From Rhabdornis inornatus (lineage: Eukaryota > Chordata > Aves > Passeriformes > Rhabdornithidae), in the NCBI GenBank assembly GCA_013397075.1, contig VWZS01009934.1, positions 682,001-746,000 of the forward strand: a DNA stretch of 64,000 nt, read 5' to 3'. Both the position numbers and the translations under genes were made by a program. Positions 10,336 to 24,588 of the stretch are shown piece by piece. Position 1 is the first letter of the stretch. Each line of letters starts with the position of its first letter. The notes beneath the pieces are model-generated. The model ran no database searches. It had not been told where the DNA came from and saw only the letters and a list, made by a program, of their open reading frames with translations.

Positions 10336-13300
10336 TTTGACCTATGCAAAATTACTTTTTCCTCAGATGAACTACACCAACATCCAGATGACAAGGTAGG
10401 AATTTGGCTTGCTCTACTTCAGGCACTTTCCAAAAAAAAGGGAAGCTGAACCAGGGTGTTCCAAATTATCTGAATTGTTTTGCATTGGCCATAGGAGAAT
10501 AGCACCTCAGCTTTATGATTCATAAAGACAATAGCTGCTTCAGTGCTACGAAATCCTTAACTCCCAGCTCATGCTGCTGAATTGAGTACAAAGAAGGAGT
10601 GCTAGCAGGCGAAAAAGCAAAAAATCACCACCATAGTTACCTGCCAGTTCACAGTTTTCCTTTGAGGTCTCCCATCTCACTAATGATGAGGGTGACTTGG
10701 CTTTGCATACGAAATATTGCAAAGAAACAGCCTGAGGTGATACTGAAGTGGAAAACAGAGCAAATTAAACTGGTAGTCTTCCTGTTTTACAACCAGCTGC
10801 AATTACCTTACTGGGTAGCTGCCATCCAAAGAAAACTGTGAACCACACAAACAGGAATAATTTCATTGGCATGCACAGAGTGAACCTTTCCCCAGGTGTA
10901 ATTTAAGGAGTCCTTAAAATATGCAATTCTATCCACAACTTTGAGCCCTCAATCACTTCCTACTGTAGTTCTGGTTTTCCTCTACATGAAATCCTGCAGT
11001 TACATCTGCTTTCAGGATGACTGCCCTGATTAATAACTCTATAATGTCTGTACTCTCTGTGGGATAAGACATTTCTTTGTTCAAAAGTGATCCTTTTCCT
11101 CTGAACGCCGGCAATTTCAGTGCCGAGGGAATGAATCACCACTGCTTGGTGCTGCCATTCCCACTGCTGGGATGTGTGGTCATGTGAAGTCATTCTGAGG
11201 CACAATTTCTTACTCTCCCCAGTCAGCTGGGCACAGCTGAAAAAGAAATCTACTTGGCAAAGCTGGTCAGTATTTTGATTTCCAGTTCACATACCATAAT
11301 TAAAAGCAAAGATCTCTTGCGCATTCACGCATCAGTGACAGAGGTACACTTTCCAGTGGAGAGCAAATATTCTGTGGCCTGACTTGTGTATCACAAATCA
11401 TCATTTAGCTCACTGCAGAAATCTGAGAATAAGACAGATCTCCAGGTTGCAACCCTACTGATGGGCAATTTTGGGTGTCACTGCTTTTTGAAAGGTCATT
11501 TTTTCTGGATGCAGAAGAGGATCATTTTAGAAAACATATCTCCACAGAACAGGCTAATATTTACCTGCCTACTTCTATTAAAAAAAAAACTTATCTTCCA
11601 ATAAAAGATTTAAAGGTAAATGAACAAATTTATTAAACATATATTACAAGGATCCTATGGAGCAAAACAGTATTAAATGTATGATGATTACAGAGGAGCA
11701 GAATTGTATAGAAAAATCCACCAAGGAAGAAAGGCTGAAGCCTGCATTATCTTATCAGCTCAGTGGGGCCTATTTCACCTGAATTTAAATGACTTGAGTA
11801 AGATTATGTAGTGAGTCAGCTCAGAGCCCAGAATAGAACCAAGAATTGTGGCTCATTATCTGTTTTTAACCATTAATTTGCACTTTCACACTGAGAAAAA
11901 TGGATGTTACTATTTTATTAAGTCCCCCAATATATTTATATCATAACAATACACTGAACAGTATCAGAAGAAAAACACAGACTGAGATATAAACCTGACA
12001 GTCTGAACTGTGGGTTGCTATGAATATGGGTAGAAAAGGAGCAATACTAGTGTAAAACCTACAATCTCTACCATTGAATCCTCTATCTTGGATTGTGTTA
12101 GGTTTTGTTGTAACTGAAATATGTAAATCTCGCTTTCATAACAAAACATAAAAGTTGCAGAGGTCTCCAAACACACAAAAAAGGAGGTAATAAGTTAGAT
12201 ATGTATTTGTTATTGTAAAGGTTCATTCTATCATAAATATACATTTTAAACTTTCTCATTTGATCTTTAAAATGTCATGAGTGCATACTACTGCCTAGGA
12301 TACAGCACTGGTAACTGTCTCTGAACACCAAATGAGTCACTTTGGTCCAAGGATAGTAGTAAATGGATGCCTCTGTTTATATGGTGCTTTATAGTACAAT
12401 TTAATGAAACTTTCTAATTCTTGAATAAAGAATTTATGTTCTGATAATATGTTGCTAAAGTTAGCATCTAGTAAGGAAGTGGATTAAGTCTTTATTGCTA
12501 ACAGAACGCTCTCATTTGATTAAATGCAGATTTTTTACATGAAGTACGCATTCTAGAGAACATTCTCTTTTTTTCCTTCTTTCACATACTGTCTTTTTCT
12601 TTCCCTCATTCGAAGATTTTACATCTTTTTAATCCTGCAAATGTGAAGGATCTATTTTGGAGTCTGTCAGGATAGTAACACGTTTCCAAGTGCTGCAAAA
12701 CCAACTTAGTATGGACTGCATGTGCTCTGTTCTAAAATCAGTATTGACTGACTCCACTCCTCTTCTGGTGGCGCATATTCCCAAATTTTTCCCCTTATTT
12801 TTCACATCTCAAATTCAAATGCATACTTGAATGAATTTTAAACCATCAGTAGTCGTTAAGAACAGACAAGCCACTGGAAAAGCCAGTATAAGCAAGTACT
12901 TTAAAACCTGTTTGAGGTGAGTAGAAATCTACAGCTTTTCTAATAGAGGCAGAGATCAAGCATTTTGTTACATCTGCACTGCAAAGTGAACTGGGATGAG
13001 CTGGCTGCATTTCCCCTTTTCACACGATTCACCCTGTGCTCTCAGTCACTCCTCCTCCCAAACAAACAGCAGGGTGCAGCCAAAATGCTTTCACTCCCAC
13101 TCTCTCTAGTTGCTCATAGCAGGTAACAGCAGGTAAAGAGACATCATTCTTTTCCTCATAGCAAGAGTCAGGGGCTGATCACTGCTGAGTTAAGGAAGAG
13201 CAATGACTCTCCCCAGTCAGCCAAAAGTTAGGTGAGATGCTCTTCTACAGTGAGTTTTACAACCTGAAATGTTGTTCCCAACAGCTTCTCACAGGGCAGA

Positions 13301-15652
13301 GTTCAAGAATTTTAAGCTAATATCTAAATATCTTTTAAAATGTCACATACAGACAGAGCTATATAAATATATGATTCTGTGCTTCCTTGTCACCTTCAAA
13401 AGTTCCTTAGTAAACAAGCCTCTGAGGCCTGTGGACCACACAACTGAAATTTCAATTAAAGTTGTTTCAACACCTGAAATAAGGAAGAAAACAGAAGAGG
13501 GAGCTGAGAAGGCAGCAGAGAACTGTGATTATACAGAACATGCAGGGTTTGCATATTGTCAACTTGAAGGCTCAAGATGATATTTTCCTGAAAGATGCAG
13601 ACAGACAAGAATTACAAGTGATATCAGCAAATTATGGCCATCTGACAGAATTTTAAGGTTTCTAAGCTCTAGATTTCTTTCCTGATGGCAGGAGAAGGGA
13701 TGTCATATGCCCTTGCAGAACCTTTCTAACAACTTTGCTTGGTAGAAAGAGTGGTTTAATCGCTTCACAGATTTCCTTGGAAATCATCTTTATTGCCGTG
13801 TATACAGACACCTTAGATTTGAGCTGAAAGATTATTTTGATATTCTTTGTGACAATAAGTATAATAAAATACTGGTTTTAGAAAGCTGATAAAGGCAAGG
13901 CAGGCAATGAACCAGTTAAGAAGCTCTGGCACAGAAAAACAAAATACCTTGCCTAACGTAAACTGTCAAATCACCAGCAAAGTTGGGAGTACATTTGAGA
14001 TTCTAAGAATCTTTGGAATGATCTTCTGAAATATGCTTTCTCTGTAATATCAGACTTCTTTTTTTTCTTAGGGTGTAAAGTACCAGAATATGCATATAAA
14101 GTACTGATATAGGCATGGATGAGGCAATTTGTAAAACTGTAGTCTTCAGAAGACAACGAACTATTTTTGTATACTGCTTAATGATCTGCATACCACTAGG
14201 AATTCATAAAAGATGGCCAAAGAGCCATTATTCTCTTCTATAACTCAACAATTTGGTGCCGTTTTATGACCAACCAGAAGGTTTAAAATTAACCAAAGAA
14301 ACAAAATTTACAGAGATTGCACATGTCAATCAAGGAACTCATAAGATATTAAAGAAGCCAAGACTATAAAAAATTAAAAATGAGATTGAAAAATTCACGG
14401 ACAGTAAATAACCTACCAGAGGCTGTAGGCAAAGCCACTTGAAAGGCATAATCAGCCAAAAGCCAATTGGAAATGCAGTGTAATTATCACTAACAGTATA
14501 ACACCAGGAAACAGTGATATACCCAAACAATACCCAGAACTACTTTGCTTTGGATCCCTTTACCATTTCTTAGAGAATTTGTTTCCTTAGTGGGAAGTGC
14601 TGAGGATGTTGAAACAAGAGCTTAAAATGGGACACAAGGTTTGAATTTCAGAACTTTATTAAATGGGTTGTTTCTACCTAGCTAAAAATCTCATTAATCT
14701 AGTGGTAGAGTAAGAGACTACTGGAAAAAGTCCCACAGTCTGAGGCCTTAGAGCTCACTGTCTTTCTGGGAAACATAAATAAAACCTGGCAAACTGTTAC
14801 TTCACAGCAGTATGATTGCAGAAAGAAGCATTATTTGCCTTTGACATTTACTGCTATATCATTGCTACTTGCTAAGCCTGAACTCCTGAGCCATTTCTTT
14901 GTCCTCTAACAGTTATCAGAAAACAGATAGGTAGAGACGCTGTGTGGCCTTAAAGAAGCAGTACAACCTGCATAAGAAAGCAGAATAAAATTTCCACCTC
15001 TTTCTTTCCCAGAGAAAAATAAGACAAATACATTTTCATGTTAAGAAAATGTTTGTTAATAATTTAATAATTTATCATATTTGACATGAGCAAATGTTCT
15101 AATTATGGCAGATTTTGATGTACGTTACACATAAATGCCTCCTCTACACAGCTCTCTGTTTTCCTGTGTACTTTTAAATTCTTCTAAATATGATTTTGAT
15201 AATGCAATTAGCTGCTTGAATAAACATAACCTAATTGAAGTAATATTCCAAAGAACATTATTTCTATTATTATGACTTCCCTGATGCACAGCTGTAAACA
15301 GACAGCTGAATGATAGCAAATGACCTAGATAAATCTGTCTCGATAGCTGTCACTCCTTAGTCTTGACCTTCTGACACTGTTCCAGCTGTGCAATAGCTTG
15401 CCCTAGCATTAAGAGAGAGACAATCTCAGGCTCATTCTATTCTGGGAAAACTACTAGTATTTCTCTACAAAAACACACAGTCTCATAAAATTAGTGGACC
15501 AAAATGTATTTCTAATGTAAAAGCAGAAGAAACATTGAACCTTCCTACAACTCATCTTGCAACGTAAACATAAGTAATAAGTAAAGAGTTAAGGTACTAA
15601 ATTAAATATTAACCATATTTTACTGATAGCTAGACCATTTTGCATTTGTTCA
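10336..15652. other. Unique non-coding DNA, nothing recognised
   Basis: I see no gene, RNA or recognisable transposable element in this 5.3 kb. Open frames reach 103 codons (13269-13580 plus) without domains or convincing splice signals. A short A-run occurs at 11580-11589. Confidence 0.6.
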
Positions 15653-16085
15653 ATAGAATCGCAGAACTGTTGGTTTGGCAGGGACCTTGAAGACCAGAGA
15701 ATCACTGAATAAGTCAGGTTGAAAGGGACCACAGTGAGTCCTTACTCCCTGCTACATTGCATGGGGTTGTGTCCAGACAATTCTTGAATATCTCCAGTGA
15801 GGAAGACTTTACAACCTCTAAAGGCAATCTGTTCCAGAGGTCCTTCAGTTCCAACTCCCTTTACCACGGACAGGGACAGCATCCACTAGACCAGGCTGCT
15901 CAAAGCTCCATCCAACCTAACATTGAACACTTCCAGGGATGGGACATGCACAGCTTCTCTGGGCAACCTTTTCCAGTACCTCATCACCCTCACAGTAAAG
16001 AATTTCATACTAATTATTTAATTTAAAATCTGCCCTCTTTCAATTTAAAGCCATTCCCCCTTGTCCTATCACTGCATGGTAACAG
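15653..16085 (-). mobile_element. CR1-J-like LINE 3' end, split by a second CR1
   Basis: Two segments form one minus-strand CR1 3' end. At 15653-15693 lies the terminal tail (TAGAATCGCAGAACTG..GGTTTGG..GGGACCTTGAAGA). At about 15843-16085 lies its continuation (AGTTCCAACTCCCTTTACCA, CACTAGACCAGGCTGCTCAA, TTGAACACTTCCAGGGATGG, CACAGTAAAGAATTTC, CCCCCTTGTCCTATCACTGC). In other CR1-J-like copies, such as 35.7 kb here, these two parts are directly joined. Here they are separated by about 145 bp belonging to another CR1. The element is truncated at its 5' end, which lies on the right. Confidence 0.85.
15694..15842 (-). mobile_element. Second CR1 3' fragment nested in the CR1-J-like copy
   Basis: This segment has its own CR1 tail (AGAATCACTGAATAAGTCAG, then GGTTGAAAGGGACC). 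It then has the distinct 3'-UTR landmark GGGTTGTGTCCAGACAATTC, then TTGAATATCTCCAGTGAGGA, ACAACCTCT and AATCTGTTCCAG. That landmark belongs to a different CR1 subfamily from the flanking element. CCAGAG occurs at both edges (15694-15699 and 15834-15839) and may be a short target duplication. However, 'ttccag' is also part of the CR1 consensus, so this could be coincidence. Confidence 0.8.
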
Positions 16086-19000
16086 CTTTGTAGCTCAGAA
16101 AGTACAGCCCTCATCAAACCTCATTCCCAGGTAATCCTATTTTCAGTGCCTTTTAGTAAACAGAAGAAAGGAACATAACTGACATAAAGCAGTTCTGAGA
16201 ATATATTCTGAGCTACAAAAGAAATCCCAAAGTAATCAGATAATACGTAAAACTAGATAAGAAACTACAACTACTGCAGAATCCCAGTGTAAATAATAAC
16301 TCACAAAGAAATGTGTATGTCATAAAATATATGTCATATTATTCACACATAATAACTACGTTTTTTAGCTAAAAAAATCAGCTTTAGAATGCCATGTGAG
16401 GCCTTCATTCAAGCATCATTTTACAAACACAGTTAAGCAGTTTAAGACAAAACCAGGCCATTAATGTACATAACTGGAGAGTGAATTTAGGTGTTATGTA
16501 GCCTCAAATACTCCTAGATTTTAAAGCAAAACAAATCCCCATTGTTAAGTGGCAGAATATTTTACCAAAAGGTTTAGAAGCAAATAAACCAAATGTGCTG
16601 GAGCAACATCAGCAGTGAAATGTAGCCAAACCTCTGCTGTTTTTCCACATTCTGCTTGCATAATCTGGCAAGAGTGAATAATATATTGCAATGAAGAAGA
16701 GAAACTGGAAAACTTTTCATCAATCTCATTAATCATCAGAGCAAAAAGCCAGAAATAAGGCTTTCTGCCAAGAGCATTACATTTCAAAATTCTGCTAGAA
16801 GAAAGTTCTCCTACGAAGTCCACCATTTTGTCCTTTCATCCTCACTTACTCCTTTACATCATGTAAGGAAGTCACTGCTTGGGAAGCGTGTTGTGTAACA
16901 ACAGGCCCACAAGACAGGAGGGCCTATTTTCCGGAAATCTCCAACTACTTGTACAACAAATTAAATGCAGTTTAACTATAAAGCCTCACAAAAAAAATTT
17001 AGAAAATACTTGAAATACTACTATATAATTAGTTTAGATTAAACAAAACCCAGAGAATTTTCTTGAACTCTTGTGTATACATGACTGTGAAATGTTGAGA
17101 AGACATCTTTCAGATAGACACCTCGAACATCTTTAAGTGTCCTTAAATGATTATGAGCAATGGGTGCTTCTGAAAGACTACAGGAAGGGAAGTCCTTATT
17201 CTGTAAGATAATATCCTTCAGGTTAAGAGTCACATCCTGACTAAAGAGTCTGGCTAAAAGGTGAAGCAGCTCTAATAACCATATTATTTTTAAAAATGCA
17301 CTAAACTACTTCTATATCCACTGAGATTTGAAGTCCTTCTACAAACAAGAACTAGAATTTAAGGCTCATTTTGAGACCTAAATTCCAGTTAACGCTTTTT
17401 CTGACACCTTTGACTTTGAAAAAGAAAACAAAGAAACTTCATCTTTATTTTTGGATGCATTTTTAGCTATTGCATTAAACTCTACAACAGAGTAATTTTG
17501 AAGCTGAGATACCTCAGTTTTGAATTTGGATGTAGTAAGATGGCACCTTCCTTGTGCAGAATACCTGGGCCCTTATTGGACAAGAGTGCCCTGCCTGCTG
17601 CTCCAAACAGAAGAAAGCCAAAAACCTATGAGAGCTATAGGAAGGAAGAAAAGAACTACTTGATATCTGCAAAACTTACTTTCTAGTGAAAAATGCTGGA
17701 AGCTCAGACTATCTGAATTGTCTCTAAAAACCCAATAAGCAGAAACAAATGGAAAAAAAACCAAAACCAAGCCCCAATGAACCCATGCCTGGGTAAATGG
17801 TAGCTGCCTGCCCAGAGTCCTCTCAATGCTCATCATACTCAAACTGCATTGAACAGTATCATGTGGCCCAGAGAAAAGCCCCAAAGAAACCACTTTGGTC
17901 TCATTTTGTTTCACTGTAATTCAGAACAGTGAAAGAGGTGGAACCATGAGATCAAATTCCAGACTGAAGAACAGAGGTCATGCAGAGTTAATAAACTATT
18001 ATATTCAGTTTCAAAGCTACTCAGGACCTCTCAAACTAAAAGGCCTCTACCCATTTGATTGGCACTTTTTCTCCCTTAAGCAGCATGCTCATGTATACAC
18101 TTATCAAAGTCAGTAAATAAAGCATAATTTTTATTCTGTTGTTTTTTTTCTTTGAATAATTGGTTTGTCCTTTGAAAGAGTGACCTGTATACATAATTGA
18201 GTGATTAAAATATTCACTTTGGAAAACCAGAGAGCAAAGCAGAGGGAGAGAAAAAGGTTGAATTTCATCTTTAAAAATTTTCTATCTATTCGGTGGGTCC
18301 AGAATTTCACAAAGCTATGTTTGAGCTGATAAATTTTTTAAAAACAAAATCAGTATAAGATCTTTCAGTCCTCATTCCTTCTGATTTTACTGGAAATCAG
18401 TGATAATAGAGTCTTTTGCATTTATCACCTATCGTTCTGGAGGAAAATTATTTAAATCCGTGTATTTGCTGATTGCTTTGCTAACAGTGCTTTTACTTCC
18501 TCACCTAGCCAAAGCCAAAACCAATCTAATCCACTTTCCTGCCAATACTGAATTGATCCTTATGGTATTTATACCCTAGCTAGGTTTACGTGACCAAACA
18601 TCAATGTTTCGGGCCTGTCTTTCAAAGACACTCATACAGAATACTTCTGCCTAAGAATGCTCACTGAGAAGTGAATTATCATGGCAACTTTCCACAGAGC
18701 ATCTTGCCCTTGCGCTTTTCTTTTACCTCCGCAAACAGGTCTTGGCTTACAGAAGATATCAAAGGTAGCATCATCTAAGAGGGACTGTATCTTTTTCAGA
18801 GAAGGAAAGAATAGCTAATTTCACATTAGAGAGACTTAGAGACATGTCCTTTAAGCTCACAGAAACAAGGATCTAAAATTTGTCACAAGGAAAACAAAGT
18901 AAATAAAGTGGAATGAAAGACAAAAGAAAAGCGTTATTTCTTTCCTTCATGAACTTAAATCATTCCAATGACACATTTTTATTTGTGGCTTTATGAACCA

Positions 19001-21491
19001 GCTTTGATCTTAAGACATCCTAATGCTTACATGTTTAATAAATATCTGTTGGAACTAAAACAATATATGCTTGATAACTGACCTAAAAGAATGCTCAACT
19101 ACATCTAGATAAAATCTAATGACCTTTATTGTTTTATGCCCTTGACATCACTGGTAAATCCTACTGGAATGAGGTAGTTCAGGCTCCTCAGAAACACAAG
19201 AGGTTTTCTTAATAAAGGACACACAAACCTGCTCTAGCTCCTCTCATTTCTGTATGGAGTGTTACAGCAATAGATAAGGTACTAAGCAACGAAAGACCTC
19301 TCCCCAAAGAAGCATAAAACTGAACTGGCACAGCATGTTCAATGCAAAACAATGCAGTTCAAATAGTGACATTTTCTTCTCCACAAAACAAAGATAAAGT
19401 GATCATTTGGGTTCTTGAGAAAAAGGAGCCAAATCAATATCTGCAAAATGCATCATCAACTTTTAAACAGATGAATTATTGCCACTGTGCTAACAGTCTG
19501 CAAAAGAGGTCACTAAATGATCTCTATAATGAATAAAATAAGCTACAGATAAGTAAGGTGGAAATGTCTCCCTCTCAAGGCAACTTGGGCGTACATATAA
19601 TTGGAAATGCACACCAAGGACATTGCCTCAGAGCCAAGATAAATAATCTCTTTCTTAGGCTGGGGGTATTAAAAAGCATTGAGACACAGATTTTGGTAGC
19701 ATTTCTAGAGGTCTGTGATTGACAAGACCATAGCAGGTATTACACATTGCAAATTAAAACTTTCATTTGCTTAACTACTCCAGGTAAGATGGAGAAAAAC
19801 TGTACTACAGACTGCACAAAAGTTGTTAAAATTACACATTCTCAGTGAACAAGAGAAAAATGAAGACTCTAGCTCCCCTGTTAGAGAAGCAAACTTCGGA
19901 CACAGCCAAGTTAACTCACCAGCCCCAACACCGAAAACTCTACAACACAGAAACTCTAGGGCAGAACGTTCCCTTTGTTTGAAAGGTTGCTGCCTGACCA
20001 CGACAGTGTTTGGGAAACCACCACTCTCTTTCAGTGCATTCATCAAAGAAACAATTGTGGACAAATCTGACCGTGCATTGACTCTTCTAATCAAAATACT
20101 TGAAGTGTATCAAAAATCATAACATTCTGAACTTGATGGGAGTTCAGAGCAAATATAAACATACTGCCTTGTGACTACAAATTGGAAAATACTGGACCTC
20201 AGATATGAAAAAAATATTGGCAGATATTGAAACTTGAAGAGAAGATTCTGACAGAACAGGAATAGGTTAATTTTTAGCCTATAGACATACAACCTACATA
20301 AATTATGAGTATGTTAACTCTTGTCAATTAAAGAATAAGTAGAAGAGCAAAATACTATGTAATATTGTCAAGCACATTTCCAAGCTTAAGCAGAAGAAAC
20401 TTCTCTTTCTGAAGGAAAATCACAATAACACAACCTCCAATGCTGTGATGGGAAAAAAAAGAGTCTCTGTTTCCTCCCCAGAGGCTCCTGACAGAAGATT
20501 TTACAGAAGAAAAATATGAGACCACATTCCAAAACCACAGGGTCCAAAACCTCGCAAATAAGACTCACAACTGATCATCTTGATGAGAAAGAACAAGAGG
20601 ACTGGAAATAAAGCTGTGCTTTAATTTCTACATGAAGGAGAACAAAAAAAATTCTCCAATTAAGAAAATATCAACGCCTCAAGCTACCTCATCTTTGATC
20701 TTATTCTTTGCCAGAGAAAGGAAATTTCGTCTCTTCAAAGCTTCAACCAAGTAGAACCAAGCTAATAAGGAGCAAGAAAACTTAAATAAGGGCCCTTTAG
20801 AGAGACCAAGGACAAATTGACAGGTATAATATTTTAGCTGATTGCCTACATCAGAGGAATTAAAATAGTAATATTTCTCTGTTGGTACAACAGTAGTCAT
20901 ATATATTCCCTTGAGAATTAAGAAGAATTGAAATATGCAGAATTTTAGGAGCTTCATTCTTCTCATTTCTAATTTACCTTTTAGATTTGAAGAGCCTATT
21001 TTTTTTCTTAACAACATAATTTACCACCACTTAATGCAGTATTGAAAAAGTATTATAAAAAGTAATTCACTAAATTATATCATTGACTTTTGAGAGAACA
21101 CTGAGTATAAATTTACAGCATTAGACTGACAGCCACAGAAACCCAGAGGCTGTAGAGATGCTCAAAACAAAAGACTTCCCAGCCAGATGCAGTGGGAGCT
21201 TTTTTTAAACCAACTGTGAAAGACATCTCATCCCTTATCCAGAAGCAACCTTACTCCTGAGCCATAACAATTGGTACTGACCTCCCCTAAAATGCTGGCA
21301 GTAGGTGGCACAGGAACCTCCTGGAAGTGTTGGGGCAGCTGCAGTGGTTGCCAAACCTGTCACAAGAAGTGGGAAGCTAAGTGACAATAACTTTCAGCCA
21401 CTACTGGTGAAAGCACTATGCAATGGTACTCAGAAGCGCTGAACAACTGCAAACTGATTTTTAGTCTTTCAAAAGAGCTGAAAACCTTTAA

Positions 21492-21558
21492 ATAAAAAAC
21501 AAACAAACAAACAAACAAAAAAAACCACCCAAAAAAAAACTTCAGGGGAAAAAAAAGA
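21492..21558. repeat. (AAAC)n and A-rich tract
   Basis: About six AAAC units are followed by A runs interrupted by CC and CCC. It is a low-complexity tract, similar in composition to 46538-46577 and 49645-49828. Confidence 0.88.
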
Positions 21559-23332
21559 GTTGGCTCTTGCAGGTATGATGAAAAAATTAAGGGTGTTTTA
21601 AGTTTTTTAAGGTCCATATAAGTAGCCTATCCATGTGGAAAGCTTACTTTTGCCATCTACCTGACTATTTAGCTCAGGATGGGAAACCAGTAGCAGTTTC
21701 TAGGCTTCAGTTATCAGCTGTCTCCTTCAAGCCATTCAAACAGCACGGGCTGTAGCAAAGGCTAACAGAAAGAAAGATGAATTTTGTTAAAAAATTATCC
21801 AAGGTACTGTATTTTAAACAATTACACTTATGATGAGGAACTTCCCTAACATATGCTCGTGTGTGAGCCACCAGAGCCAAATTTTGGTACTCATGCTTGG
21901 GCTCCTGCTGCTTCAACTGTGCCGTATTTACATAAAACTCCTTTCGTGTGGTACAACCTGGAGCCAATGTAAAGTCAATAAATCCAAGGAAATCTCCATG
22001 GTAAGTAAATTCACAGCCAGATTTTGAAGTTTTTGCATGACAAAAAACTTGACTGAGGGCAAGTTCTCTGCCTCAGTGTAGGGCAGCACATTGCCCTGAT
22101 CTGCCTCTTCAGATGCTTCTGCCCTCTCTGCTGCTACCAAGGATTTCTCATATTTTTATTTCCTGTTTGGAGTTCTACACCGGTGTCTTATAGACATGAG
22201 TAACTGGCGGCTAGGGTTGCTGCTAGTTTTACAACATCATAATGTGTATCAATACACATAGTAAGACAATAGTAAGGTCTTTATTTTGACTTTTTAAATG
22301 CTTGTTTACAATTGATTTGAAAAAATACTCAGTAAGGCAATGGGCTAAGTAAAAGAGGGAGACACCAATCATTCCGGGAGAGGAAGGCAGGGTCAGATTA
22401 TGGAAAATATTGGCCACAGACAACTGAAGCAAAAAAAAAAAGGACCATGATTTCTTGCATTGTGAAATCATCAGTTTTGACTTTCATATTATTAAATCCT
22501 TCTTGTAGACAAACTAACACTTATGGACTTAGTCATTCCATAAGCTAATCAGCACCTAATATCTTTTTTACCTGACTTTGAATATCATCTTAACAACTTA
22601 ATACACCAGCTCATACTGAAAGCCTGATTAGCAGTGACAGGTGACAATAGCACTGATTTCTAGTGTGTGTGGGACCATTACTATGCTGTTAAAATATAAA
22701 AGGAAAATATTACCACCTACAATTCTTGCTTTTGAATTTGAGGAAAAGCCCATGTAAAGATGTTTTATGTGGAATCCAGTTTCATCTCCCTTCCTTCATC
22801 TACAGTCTGCACCTGGATCAAATGAATGAAATATTTTTGACTTCTCCAGCACACGGCTTAAATCAGCATTCCATTTACCATCACAAATCAATGTATTCTG
22901 AACCCTAAATGTGTGCAAGCAGTGTTTTTCTGATCAGAAAGACGCGATGCACACAGTAGTTCATACAACCTCAAATCTAACAAAGGAAAGGCTTGGTGCA
23001 GCTACCTAATGTAACACATACATTTTGCCTCTAAAGGGGCCTCAATTTGACTCTTAATTTTAAACCTGTCGTATTCATTTTGAGGAAATAATGCATGTAT
23101 TGCAGGATTTTATTCTGCATTTTTAAGAAGGTCTCCAGGCACACTGAAGAAAGTTGTTACAGAATTTAAACTGGTACTGTTTTGCTGACCATAAGATCCC
23201 GCTGTCCTTTCCTCAGATGGTGACAAATGGGTCTTGATGATACTGGTACTAACAGTACTCAGTGAAGGAGACCACTTTGGCTTTTACCTTCAGCACTTTA
23301 CATCATGCAGCAATAATGACAGAAGAAATAGC

Positions 23333-23424
23333 ACCAAGATATTTAGATGTAAGTTTTAAATGTACTCACTTTGCATAAACCAAGATATTTAGATGTAAGT
23401 TTTAAATGTACTCACTTTGCATAA
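23333..23424. repeat. Perfect 46-bp tandem duplication
   Basis: The 46 bases at 23333-23378, which begin ACCAAGATATTTAGATGTAA, are repeated exactly and without a spacer at 23379-23424. No mismatch is visible, so the duplication is recent or is an assembly artefact. The unit is AT-rich and contains no recognised element. Confidence 0.97.
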
Positions 23425-24562
23425 GTAACTAAGAATGGCTATTCTGATTAAAACACAGCATTTCTGTATCCCATATCAGCACTTAAATGAAGTATGAGGA
23501 TATACAACAATACAATTAACAGAAGTATTCCCAATGAATGAGGCCTTGAAAAACAAAGTGAACCAAGTGAAGCCTTGATGGGAATGATTCTGCACTTGGG
23601 GCCTACACAACAACCACTAGCGTTTTTCATCACGTTTTTTTAAAGACAACTGACAAGTCTGATAGAAGGAGAAAGAGAGACAAACTACAGTTTTGAAGCT
23701 TCATTTTTATTCAAGATGTAGCAGCACAAGGACATCCAGAGGCAGCCTAGAAAATATAAGTTACAGACAAAAATGAAGCCTGATTTAGTAGCTGAATCTA
23801 TTTATTCTTTCAAAGGTTCTGCATAGCAGCTGACATGAGGGCCTCTCTCCTGACTCATGTCTTTCAGAACTTTAGTGATAAAAATAGCAAGTTTCTCTGA
23901 ACAAAGGAGAACCCCAAAAGACAAAACAAACAGTAAGTTTGCATCTTATATTAAAACTTGCATGCTTTCTACTCTTGCACCAAATGTCTCTGTGTATTTA
24001 TTTACCTTGGACAAGATGAAAGGTCACTCATTATGTGCATAATAAGCTATTCTCAATTGTAATTATACTGCAGAAAAAAACCCACTTTCATTTGAAGGTT
24101 AACTAGATTCAAAATAACCCAGTTCTCATCAGGGTGTTGCATTTATTTCAATAAAGTCAATCAACTTAACAAGGATTTAATTAAAAACAAGTTAGCAAGT
24201 CAGAAGTAGTATTTGAAATGTAATTAATAAATATTTTAAACAAGCACGACATAGCTAAATCAAATACATTATTCTAAGTGCACTAGACTATGACTTCCTT
24301 GCTGATGCTCACTACTGGTCAACAACAAAAAGCATCCTGCCCTGGGAATCCAACATCAGCTCATCCTTGCAAAGGCACATGAACAGAGTGCCCAGGAGGT
24401 GTAATACCCAACCTTCAAAAATTAAGTGCAAAGATTACCTGTTTCTCATGAGAAAGAAAAACTGAGGTTTGCCCAGACTTGGTTTGCTTTGTTTTAACTG
24501 TTGCTCTCCATACAAAATAACTTTTCAAGGCAGTTAAATAAAATATAAAGCACCTTTTCACT

Positions 24563-24588
24563 GAAGCTACATGTTTCCATGTAGCTTC
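24563..24588. repeat. Perfect inverted repeat, 11-bp arms, 4-nt loop
   Basis: GAAGCTACATG at 24563-24573 is exactly complementary to CATGTAGCTTC at 24578-24588, around the loop TTTC. It is a tight hairpin inside an otherwise unremarkable region. It lies within the 140-codon minus-strand open frame. Confidence 0.92.

Noticed and set aside
17573..17914. 113-codon minus-strand open frame with hydrophobic stretches
   Set aside because: No family recognised. Hydrophobic runs come from the T-rich complement of A-rich DNA.
21130..21175. CAGAGGCTGTAGAGATGCTC followed by AAAAC, resembling a CR1 3' block
   Set aside because: Only one block fits and neither flank continues the CR1 order, so it may be chance.
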